64,000 bases of DNA, taken from positions 36,463 through 100,462 of the forward strand of contig CALVEM010000008.1 of the NCBI GenBank assembly GCA_944326605.1. The letters are read 5' to 3'. The position numbers and the translations under genes were made by a program. Origin of the DNA: Candidatus Gastranaerophilales bacterium. Lineage in GTDB: Bacteria; Cyanobacteriota; Vampirovibrionia; Gastranaerophilales; Gastranaerophilaceae. A model generated the notes under the pieces. It was not told the DNA's origin. It saw nothing but the letters and a program-made list of their open reading frames with translations, and searched no databases. Of this stretch, positions 18,480-25,957 are shown piece after piece. Each line of letters starts with the position of its first letter. Positions within the stretch are counted from its first letter, which is position 1.

Positions 18480-19240
18480 TTATTTGCACTTTGTTTTAGT
18501 TTTCCAATTCAAATCATCACAATGAATATAATCAATATTGTCATTAACCATTACCCAGGAGGAACAAGAAAACTCGTTTGTATAACATTTCAGAGTTCCA
18601 TTACTGCCGTCATCATACCACCCTATTGAATTTTCATTTAAAGCTACTTGAAATACATCAATACCTAAAGTATTAGGTGCTTTTAATCCGTTTACATCAA
18701 TATAAGCGTAATTCGGAGTAATTCCGATACTCATGCCGTCACTCAATATAAAAAAACGTCTTGAATTTCCCTGCTTTGTAATAAGATTCCAGGTTTGCTC
18801 TCTGAAAGGAGATTTTATAGTTTCCGGAAAACACTCCTCGCCTTTATCTATACCGCAGTCTTTCATAATATTTAGGTGTTTTGATAACGCTTGAAAAAAT
18901 ATATCGGAATTATACTTACCATTTTGATCATAAACACCGGTACCTTCCTCCGGCGGGAGCGGAACATATTCTGCCTCTAAATAACCAAAATCATTGCTTC
19001 CACCGTTTTCATAAATAGCAAGTCTGTATGCATTATCTAAAATTGCAACTGCTTTTTTCAATCCAACAACATATTGTCTGTCGCGGTATTTACTAATTAA
19101 AACAGGCATAGTCATAGCAGCAACAACACCGATAATACCAAGAGTAATCAAGACCTCCGCAAGAGTAAATCCGCTAAAATGCCTTACAGGAAGCTGAGAA
19201 TGCCCCCCCCCCGAAAAGCATTACTAAATAAATTTTTCAT
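18480..19240 (-). CDS. pseudopilin-like protein with poly-G tract in the leader (out of frame as given)
   Basis: AGGAGGG precedes ATG 19240; the start MKNLFSNAFR leads into ten G at 19212-19203 and, as given, stops at TAA 19186. With 11 G the frame reads HSQLPVRHFSGFTLAEVLITLG, the shortest leader of the set and without any inserted repeat, and continues to 18480 (253 residues). The mature domain has IDVNGLKAPNTLGIDVF. Because this leader is clean, it probably shows the ancestral layout: start, tract, short linker, Gly, prepilin helix. Confidence 0.78.
19203..19212 (-). repeat. poly-G tract (10) in pseudopilin leader
   Basis: Ten G on the coding strand at codons 10-13 of the gene starting 19240; 11 needed for one frame. 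Confidence 0.9.
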
Positions 19241-19394
19241 AATTCCCTCCTTATTTGGTTAGTAATTAAGCCTTTAGGCATATTTACTTTATAACATATT
19301 TTAATAAAATTTGCAACTTTTTACAGAATGTGATAAACTCCGAATTATTAAATATTGTATAATTTTAAATGCAAAATGATTAGGGAAAATATCG

Positions 19395-19727
19395 ATGAGA
19401 ATAGCCAAAATCACAAATTATCAGTATTTTAGCGGTGCATCTAACGGTAAAAAAGAAACATTCTTAGAAAAATTTCATTCATGTGCCAAAAACTCCGCCG
19501 ATATGACAGATACTATCCTTGTTCCGAGAACCATTTTTAAAGGATATCTCGGAATTATGACAGGAACAACTCTTGTAACTTTAGGCGGATTAGTCAATAA
19601 AACAAAACATCCAAAACTTTTTAAAGGGGCTATGGCTGCAGGACTTTTATCATCACTTTACGGAACTTATGCATTTGTAAGACCGTTTATTATAAAAGAT
19701 GCACCCGGTGTTGCTAAAACTAAATAA
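19395..19727 (+). CDS. small membrane hypothetical protein
   Basis: 110 residues. Two hydrophobic stretches (about residues 53-68 and 78-98) suggest a hairpin membrane protein; the N-terminus MRIAKITNYQYFSG carries an FSG motif like those in other proteins here. AGGGA lies about ten bases upstream of ATG, and TATAAT at about 19358 may be its promoter. A CCGC-TTGC-GCGG hairpin follows its stop near 19741-19755. No family recognised. Confidence 0.6.
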   Translation: MRIAKITNYQYFSGASNGKKETFLEKFHSCAKNSADMTDTILVPRTIFKGYLGIMTGTTLVTLGGLVNKTKHPKLFKGAMAAGLLSSLYGTYAFVRPFIIKDAPGVAKTK

Positions 19728-19805
19728 TAGTTAATCCCTCCACCGCTTGCGCGGTTTACATCATTTTTATAGGAGGTAAGGTTTATTATTTTAAATCATT
19801 CTGAA

Positions 19806-21173
19806 TTACTGCGCTGATACGCAAGCTGCAATCGCATCTATAAGACGTTTTACAGGAACTATTTCAATGCGTTCATCTTCTATCCTGTTTGCATATGGTA
19901 TTATTGCCTTTTTAAACCCGGTCATTACAGCTTCATTTAAGCGTTTTTCTATATTATTTACTGGATGAATTTCGCCCGACAAACCGATTTCGCCTATTAT
20001 TACAGTCTGCGGATCAACAACAACATCACGCGCACAGGTTGCAACTGCAAGGGCAATTCCTAAATCCGCAGAAGGTTCCGAAACATCAATCCCGCCCATT
20101 ACATTTACGTAAACATCCTGTTTTGAGAGGTTTAAACCTACTCTTTTTTCAAGGACTGCAAGAATTTGCAGTACTCTGCTCGTATCAACACCGTTTGTAA
20201 CACGTCTGGGTGTCGGGTAAGGAGTTGTACCGACAAGTGCCTGAATTTCAACAAGTAAAGGACGAGTTCCCTCATTTGTTACTACAATTGCGCTTCCCGG
20301 AACTGACACCTGCGAACGCTCATTCAAAAAAAGTTCATTAGGATTTGTAACACATTTAAGCCCGTCTGTTCCCATTTCAAAAATTCCGACCTCAGATGTG
20401 TTTCCGAAACGATTTTTCATAGCCCTGAGCATTCTGTAAGATTTATATTTGTCGCCTTCAAAATAAATAACCGTATCAACCATGTGTTCTAAAACTTTAG
20501 GTCCCGCAATATTTCCGTCTTTTGTAACATGACCGATTACAATAATTGTTATATTCTTTGATTTTGCGATGTGCATTAAAAGATTTGTACATTCTCTGAT
20601 TTGAGAAACACTTCCGGCAGAACTTGCAACATTTTGAGAATAAATTGCCTGAATACTGTCGACGACGACAACATTCGGCATAATATCTTCTATCTGTGTT
20701 TTAATATTCTCCATCAAGGTTTGCGGATAGACATAGAGGTTATCCGAATTAACTTGAAGCCTTTGAGCACGTAATTTTAACTGGCTTGCGCTTTCTTCTG
20801 CAGACACATACAAAACCTTCTTATTACTTTTACATAGTTCACCGCTTGCCTGCAAAAGGATTGTAGATTTACCGATACCGGGATCTCCTGCGATTAAAAC
20901 AAGCGAACCTTGAACCAGACCGCCGCCTAATATTCTGTCAAACTCTGATATATTTGTTGAGACCCTGACTTCTTCGCCGATATGAATATCTTTTAAAAGT
21001 TCCGGTTTTTCTTTATTAATAAATTCGTCTGTCACTTGCTGCTGTTTTTTAGAAGTAAATTGGACTTCTTCCGTTAATGTTCCCCACGCTCCGCATTCAG
21101 GACATTTCCCTAAATATCCTGCTGTTTCATACCCGCATTCCGTACAAACCCATTTTGATTTAACTTTAGCCAT
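19806..21173 (-). CDS. radA: DNA repair protein RadA (Sms)
   Basis: 455 residues from ATG 21173. An N-terminal C4 zinc finger (CTECGYETAGYLGKCPECG), Walker A GDPGIGKST, the RadA-specific KNRFGNTSEVGIF and a C-terminal Lon-like domain are all present. RadA is a RecA-like helicase that helps branch migration in recombination. The start is chosen because MAKVKSKWVC matches the family and TATAAT (21185-21180) lies only six bases ahead, implying a leaderless transcript. Confidence 0.95.
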   Translation of the reverse strand: MAKVKSKWVCTECGYETAGYLGKCPECGAWGTLTEEVQFTSKKQQQVTDEFINKEKPELLKDIHIGEEVRVSTNISEFDRILGGGLVQGSLVLIAGDPGIGKSTILLQASGELCKSNKKVLYVSAEESASQLKLRAQRLQVNSDNLYVYPQTLMENIKTQIEDIMPNVVVVDSIQAIYSQNVASSAGSVSQIRECTNLLMHIAKSKNITIIVIGHVTKDGNIAGPKVLEHMVDTVIYFEGDKYKSYRMLRAMKNRFGNTSEVGIFEMGTDGLKCVTNPNELFLNERSQVSVPGSAIVVTNEGTRPLLVEIQALVGTTPYPTPRRVTNGVDTSRVLQILAVLEKRVGLNLSKQDVYVNVMGGIDVSEPSADLGIALAVATCARDVVVDPQTVIIGEIGLSGEIHPVNNIEKRLNEAVMTGFKKAIIPYANRIEDERIEIVPVKRLIDAIAACVSAQ

Positions 21174-21216
21174 AAAGTGATTATACAACAAAAATAATTT
21201 TAAATTTATAACATAA
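21174..21216 (-). promoter_or_regulatory. radA promoter, leaderless type
   Basis: TATAAT at 21185-21180, six bases from the ATG. The upstream 31 bases, including AAAATTATTTTTGTTG, are shared with the promoter of the symporter gene at 33954. No Shine-Dalgarno. Confidence 0.7.
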
Positions 21217-21537
21217 GATATGTTATCAGTATGTGGGGCTTATGCGTCCCAACACCCCGCACTTAATTTCTCTAGCTTGGTTGCTCGCGATTAACGGCAT
21301 TGCGTGTCGAATGCTCAACGCATCCGCCACTCCAGCCTCAGCTCGCAATCTATTTTGTTGCGATGCAAAGCGCATTGTCGGCAGAGGGCGAACGGTCAAG
21401 GCGATGAGCCTTGCCGGCAGACCCGTTTAATGCCGACAATGTAAGAGGAGAAAGAAATTAAGCAAAGAAAGAGAAACACGCTGATTGTTTAATTACTGCT
21501 AAACTCAACATGAAACGAGTGAACTCGCTATATATTT

Positions 21538-21563
21538 GTCATCCTGAACTCGTTTCAGGATCT
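21538..21563 (+). repeat. REP-like palindromic unit
   Basis: Core ATCCTGAA-CTCGT-TTCAGGAT, same as the copies in the pseudopilin leaders but here intergenic. Confidence 0.85.
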
Positions 21564-21728
21564 GATTTTACCGCTCAAACAGCACTCGTTTTGTTATCGT
21601 TTCGTTAAGCAGTAATTATTAAAGCCCCTCTCTCTAACTCTCTCCCCAATGGGGAGAGAGGACGTTTTTTCGTGCGCTTCGCGCACCGTAAATAGCTTAC
21701 CCTCTTATCTTCTTATTCTCTGTTTGCG

Positions 21729-21760
21729 TATATTTTCCTCTACAAAGAGAGGAAAATATA
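21729..21760. repeat. perfect 13-base inverted repeat
   Basis: TATATTTTCCTCT and its exact reverse complement separated by six bases, just past the stop of the HD-GYP gene; it may act as its terminator. Confidence 0.7.
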
Positions 21761-21773
21761 CCTATAACATATC

Positions 21774-22559
21774 TTATGAAACTCTTGAAAGAGTATTGTT
21801 ATTAATGTTATTAATATGATTTAGCAGAGCTTTGAATATAAACGGATGAAGCTTACCTTCCTTTACATCCTGATAAATTATAGTAAGCGCCTGTTTGGGT
21901 GTTAATGCTTCTTTGTAAACTCGATTTTCAGTTAATGCCGAATATTTATCAGATGCAGAAAGAATTTGCAGATTTAAATCTGCGTTGAAATCATTGCTTA
22001 CCCAGGGATATCCTGTTTTTTTAGCATTTTGATGATGGTTTCGTACAAGATTTAATGTAATCGGTGAAATATCTGTAGTTTTCAGTAACTCATAACCTAG
22101 TTCTGAATGTGTATGCATAATTTTTATCTCATTATCATTCAGTTTGCCGGCTTTGTTTAATATATTTTCAGGTATTAAGACTTTTCCTATATCATGAAGG
22201 TATGCGGCATCATCTATTGCCTTCAAATTTACTTTATTTCTGAGTGAAAACGGTAGATTTTCAGCAATTCCTATTGCAATTTTTTGTGTGTCTGATGAGT
22301 GATTGTTTAAAAGCTCTTTAAGTTCAGCAAGGTTTAATTTCATTTCAGGATTAAAATTTTTAACTATTTTTTTTATTTTAGGATTTGCATTTATCATCCG
22401 CTTTATTGCAGCTTCCGATGTATAGCGTTCAACAGATTGTCTCTCAAATCTGTCCGCATCAAGCTGCTGTCCGAAACCTGTATTAAAACTGTTCCGGTTA
22501 ATATAGATATTAGGATTTATTCCGCCTACAACAAGCGACCTTGCGATTTCCAGTCCCAT
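21774..22559 (-). CDS. HD-GYP domain phosphodiesterase-like protein
   Basis: 261 residues. The C-terminal half has YLHDIGKVLIPENIL, HTHSELGYELL and VRNHHQNAKKTGYP, i.e. the HD metal residues and the GYP motif of HD-GYP proteins, which hydrolyse cyclic di-GMP; the His-His-Gln replaces the usual HHE. The N-terminal 80 residues are not recognised and carry no receiver domain. No good ribosome site is seen before ATG 22559. It could balance the diguanylate cyclase at 885-2186. Confidence 0.85.
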   Translation of the reverse strand: MGLEIARSLVVGGINPNIYINRNSFNTGFGQQLDADRFERQSVERYTSEAAIKRMINANPKIKKIVKNFNPEMKLNLAELKELLNNHSSDTQKIAIGIAENLPFSLRNKVNLKAIDDAAYLHDIGKVLIPENILNKAGKLNDNEIKIMHTHSELGYELLKTTDISPITLNLVRNHHQNAKKTGYPWVSNDFNADLNLQILSASDKYSALTENRVYKEALTPKQALTIIYQDVKEGKLHPFIFKALLNHINNINNNTLSRVS

Positions 22560-22685
22560 TAATAATTCACACTACAAATTTTCTACACTACTACATATTT
22601 ATAAAGTATTTTCTTATGTGTAAAATTGCATGAAAAATAGTACATGTGTACAATTTTTAACAAAATCTATTCAATAATTTTTTTG

Positions 22686-22703
22686 TCGTGTTAAAATTTT
22701 GGT
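22686..22703 (+). promoter_or_regulatory. leaderless-type promoter of the PanE-like gene
   Basis: TAAAAT at 22692-22697 followed by six bases and ATG. Confidence 0.55.
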
Positions 22704-23651
22704 ATGAATATTATAAAAAATGTTTTAATATGCGGGATAGGAGCTATCGGCAGTATATATGCCGATAAAATTCAAAGATATGACAATCAATCTCTAAGAA
22801 TTCTGGTTGATAAAGACAGATTAAAAAGATATGTTGACAATCCGACAATATTTAACGGAAGAGAACTGAATTTTAATTATGTATTACCGGATAATAAAGA
22901 TTTTAAGGCTGATTTAATTATAATTGCCACTAAATTTGAGGGACTGAATGAAGCTTTAAATAATATAAAAAATTTTGTTAAAAATGATACGATAATTTTA
23001 TCACTTTTGAATGGCGTTACAAGCGAATGGCTGATTGCAGAAAAATACGGCAGAGAAAAACTCCTTTATTCATATTTCATCGGGCACAGTGCGGTAAGAG
23101 AAGGCAGGACAATTGTACATGATGATGTAAATACAATTGTTTACGGTTCTGAAAATGCAAATGACTCAGAGAATGTTGAACGAGTACGAGAATATTTTAC
23201 TAGGGTTGGAATAAATTACTCAATACCTGATGATATACTTCATTCTCTCTGGCTGAAATTTATGCTTAATGTCTCAGCAAACCAGACAACTGCAATCCTT
23301 GGTTTAACTTTCGGAGAGCTGCTTGAAAATAAAAAAGCAATGAACTTTGTACGGAACGTTTTGAAAGAAGTTCAGACTATTGCAAAAGCTGAGGGCGTTA
23401 AAAACACGGATGTTATGATAGAAGAAACTGTTGCAAATCTTCATACAATGATTCCGGAAGGAAAAACTTCGATGCTTCAGGATGTCGAGGCTGGACGAAA
23501 GACTGAAGTTGATATGTTTGCAGGAACTGTTATTGAATTAGGCGCGAAGCATCATATTGAAACCCCTTATAACAAAATTTTGAAAGAATTGATAGATATT
23601 ATTTATGAAAAACAACAGTTAGAGAGAAACAGACTGCTTGTAACCTTCTAA
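22704..23651 (+). CDS. ketopantoate reductase (PanE/ApbA) family protein
   Basis: 315 residues with an N-terminal Rossmann loop CGIGAIGSIYADKI and the family's C-terminal helical domain (SANQTTAILGLTFGEL, then SMLQDVEAGRKTEVD). PanE reduces 2-dehydropantoate with NADPH in pantothenate synthesis, but many homologues are orphan reductases, so no symbol is given. TAAAAT at 22692-22697 is six bases from the ATG and there is no ribosome site, implying a leaderless transcript. Confidence 0.85.
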   Translation: MNIIKNVLICGIGAIGSIYADKIQRYDNQSLRILVDKDRLKRYVDNPTIFNGRELNFNYVLPDNKDFKADLIIIATKFEGLNEALNNIKNFVKNDTIILSLLNGVTSEWLIAEKYGREKLLYSYFIGHSAVREGRTIVHDDVNTIVYGSENANDSENVERVREYFTRVGINYSIPDDILHSLWLKFMLNVSANQTTAILGLTFGELLENKKAMNFVRNVLKEVQTIAKAEGVKNTDVMIEETVANLHTMIPEGKTSMLQDVEAGRKTEVDMFAGTVIELGAKHHIETPYNKILKELIDIIYEKQQLERNRLLVTF

Positions 23652-23663
23652 AAAGCACTTTTC

Positions 23664-23897
23664 TTAATAATTTTCTTGTAATATTTGCTTGTTATAGTTA
23701 ATTGTTTGCCGTCGCATTTGTTCTATTTCATTTACTGTTTCATCAACATGTTCCTGTACGCTCTGTTCATTAACCGTAGATTTATCTATTTTTAACGAAG
23801 ACATACCTTTAAACGCATTTATACTAATTAAAAATATAAACGAAATTATTACAAAACCTATTAATAAATCTATAGCTCCAAAGGCGCTGCGTTTCAT
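23664..23897 (-). CDS. small single-pass membrane protein
   Basis: 77 residues: MKRSAFGAIDLLIGFVIISFIFLISINAFKG gives one N-terminal membrane helix, then a charged coiled-coil-like tail. The opening resembles a degenerate prepilin (Phe-Gly-Ala-Ile-Asp before a long hydrophobic helix), so a pilin-like role is possible but unproven. AAAGGTAGA precedes the ATG. It is the last gene of the minus-strand RNase E operon. Confidence 0.65.
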   Translation of the reverse strand: MKRSAFGAIDLLIGFVIISFIFLISINAFKGMSSLKIDKSTVNEQSVQEHVDETVNEIEQMRRQTINYNKQILQENY

Positions 23898-23908
23898 TTT
23901 TCTACCTT

Positions 23909-24199
23909 TTATGACAGTTTGTTTTTATGTATGAAAAATTGTATTGCTTCTTCACTTGATTTTGGTGTCTTTAAAATATCTGCTTCAGACAGTTTAAAAC
24001 CTTGCGTTATTCCAAACACCCTTTTATATACTGATAAGCCTAGAAAAATAATTAAAGCAGACAGAACAACTCCGCCCATTGCAAGAGAAAATTTTCCGAT
24101 TGAAGAATGAAAAACAGCACTGCGGGATTGTTCGCAGAACCCCGCATTGGCTGTTAGTAATATAAAAGTAAGTAATGTATGAAAAGACTTATTCTTCAA
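23909..24199 (-). CDS. small membrane protein with signal-like N-terminus
   Basis: 96 residues from TTG 24199, chosen because AGAGGA lies a few bases ahead and the product MKNKSFHTLLTFILLTANAGF then looks like a signal sequence; the frame is open further back inside the RNase E gene. A second hydrophobic segment (SLAMGGVVLSALIIFLGLSV) follows, so the protein is probably an inner-membrane protein with a cytoplasmic C-terminus. It overlaps the end of the RNase E gene by 11 bases, suggesting coupling. No family recognised. Confidence 0.6.
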   Translation of the reverse strand: MKNKSFHTLLTFILLTANAGFCEQSRSAVFHSSIGKFSLAMGGVVLSALIIFLGLSVYKRVFGITQGFKLSEADILKTPKSSEEAIQFFIHKNKLS

Positions 24200-25943
24200 C
24201 TTTTTCCTCTTTAGTTTTTTTAGTTCTTGTTTTTCTTGTCTTGGAAGTCCCACGGTTAGGTCTGCGGGTTCTTTTAGGTTTTTCATCTTTTACTTCTTCC
24301 GTTGGAGTTTCCGCTGCCTCATCAATTTCACCCCTAACTTCTTCAACTTCCATTACAGGTTTAATTTCTTCATTTGGTTTTAAAACTGTTTCAGCAGTTT
24401 CAACTACAGGCTCCGGAATTTCAGGTTCCGGTTTCTTTTCAAATTTATTTTTTCTTCCGCCGCGTTTTCTTTTGTTTTCTCGTTTTTCAGTTTCCTGGAC
24501 AGCAACTGTTGACGGATTTTCTGTCTCTATTTCTACAGGAGTTTGTTGAATTTCTTCAACTGCCGGTTGTTCAGTCTGAACCGGATTTTGATTTTTATTC
24601 TGGTTATTTTTATTATTCTTTTTGAAATTATTAACAGGCAATTTCATCTTTGCTGCTTTCGCCCTGTATTCGCCTTCTGCAGTCGGAGATGCAAAGTTAA
24701 ATTCGTTCATAAAATATCCTGTTCCCTGACAGTGAGGACATTTTTTAGTAAAGATTTCAGACAAAGACTGCCCCTGTCTGTGTCTTGTAAGTTCCACAAG
24801 TCCCAGATCAGACAACTGTCCGACCTGCGGTTTTGCTTTATCCGGTTCAAGTGCTATTTCCAGTTCTTCCATAATAGCAAGCTTATCGGCTCGTGAAAGC
24901 ATATCAATAAAGTCAATAATAATCATACCGCCGATGTTTCTTAAACGAAGCTGTCTTGCAATTTCATGGACTGCTTCAATATTTGTTTTCAAAATGGTTT
25001 CGTCCTGAGTGGATGAGCTTGTAAACTTGCCGCTGTTAACGTCAATTACAGTTAATGCTTCGGTTGTCTGTATAAACAAATAACCGCCTGACGGCATATT
25101 TACTTTAACATTCAGTGCTGCCTTAATTTCTTTATGAACATCAGTTGCGATAAGCAAAGGTTCTGTACCTTTGTATAAGGTAACCTGAACGTTTTTGTTC
25201 ATGTGCCAGTTCTGGAGTATGTTTTGAACCCTTTGCAGAGCAAAAGCAGTATCTACAACTATTTCTTTAACATCTTCAGTGCACGCTTCTCTTATCGTCC
25301 TATAAAGTAAATCCTGATCTCTGTATAAAAGGTTCGGAGGAGTTACAGTTTCAGCAGAAGTGATGATATTGTTCCATTTTTCAAGAAGAATTTCCAAATC
25401 CTCCTGAATATCAGCTTCTGTCTGTCCTTCTGCTTCAGTTCTTATGATTACACCCACACCTACCGGCTTTATAAGGCTTACAATAGCTTTTAATCTTGCT
25501 CTTTCTTTTGAATTTTCAATTTTTTTACTGATGTTAATTCCCGGTTCATTTGGCATCAATACTAAAAATCTTCCGGGGAGGCTTATTTCAGTCGTAACTC
25601 TTGGTCCCTTGTGCCCTGTAGGTTCTTTGACAACCTGAACAATAAGTTTCTGTTTCGGCGAAAGTTTGTCTTTCAAAGAACCTTTGCCCATAACATCCTG
25701 AGCGTGTAAAAATCCCATTTTATCTGTACCTACATTTACAAATGCGGCATCGATACTTGGTAAAATGTTATCAACTGTAGCAAGATAGACGTCACCTAAA
25801 ATTACGTCACCTCTTGAAATAAAAAAGTCGGTTACTTTACCGTTTTCCATAACGGCAGCAATATTATCCCGCTCCGCAATAATAATTTTTTTGTCAGCAT
25901 GCATATTTTGCTGCGAATTTTTGTTGTGTTTGTCGTTTGCCAT
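24189..25943 (-). CDS. rne: ribonuclease E/G family protein
   Basis: 584 residues. It has an S1-like RNA-binding domain near the N-terminus (GDVILGDVYLATVDNILPSI), the catalytic DNase I-like region with the two metal Asp residues (INVNSGKF and IIIDFIDM) and the zinc-link motif CPHCQGTGY near residue 408. The last 140 residues are a low-complexity Lys/Glu-rich tail ending TRRPNRGTSKTRKTRTKK, which could bind RNA or partner enzymes such as the PNPase at 6443. The gene follows the radical SAM gene closely and shares its operon. Confidence 0.93.
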   Translation of the reverse strand: MANDKHNKNSQQNMHADKKIIIAERDNIAAVMENGKVTDFFISRGDVILGDVYLATVDNILPSIDAAFVNVGTDKMGFLHAQDVMGKGSLKDKLSPKQKLIVQVVKEPTGHKGPRVTTEISLPGRFLVLMPNEPGINISKKIENSKERARLKAIVSLIKPVGVGVIIRTEAEGQTEADIQEDLEILLEKWNNIITSAETVTPPNLLYRDQDLLYRTIREACTEDVKEIVVDTAFALQRVQNILQNWHMNKNVQVTLYKGTEPLLIATDVHKEIKAALNVKVNMPSGGYLFIQTTEALTVIDVNSGKFTSSSTQDETILKTNIEAVHEIARQLRLRNIGGMIIIDFIDMLSRADKLAIMEELEIALEPDKAKPQVGQLSDLGLVELTRHRQGQSLSEIFTKKCPHCQGTGYFMNEFNFASPTAEGEYRAKAAKMKLPVNNFKKNNKNNQNKNQNPVQTEQPAVEEIQQTPVEIETENPSTVAVQETEKRENKRKRGGRKNKFEKKPEPEIPEPVVETAETVLKPNEEIKPVMEVEEVRGEIDEAAETPTEEVKDEKPKRTRRPNRGTSKTRKTRTKKTKEEKVEE

Positions 25944-25957
25944 AAAAAATCCTTTAC

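Larger units (their letters stand above)
21192..21773. other. repeat-rich intergenic island, no convincing gene
   Basis: A 582-base gap denser in GC than its surroundings. It is bounded by ATAACATA-AGA-TATGTTAT near 21209-21227 and a related sequence at 21763-21777. Inside are an inverted pair TAATTACTGCT/AGCAGTAATTA (21490-21500, 21610-21620) enclosing a REP-like unit (21538-21563), a strong hairpin CTCTCTCCCC-AAT-GGGGAGAGAG (about 21639-21661) followed by T, GTGCGCTTCGCGCAC, and a perfect 13-base inverted repeat (21729-21741, 21748-21760). A 65-codon frame at 21233-21430 has no ribosome site. Confidence 0.6.

Noticed and set aside
21233..21430. 65-codon frame in the radA/HD-GYP gap
   Set aside because: No ribosome site or recognisable product; it lies inside a repeat island.
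24175..24896. Plus-strand frames opposite the RNase E gene
   Set aside because: They mirror the Glu/Lys-rich tail and catalytic region of RNase E and have no start signals of their own.
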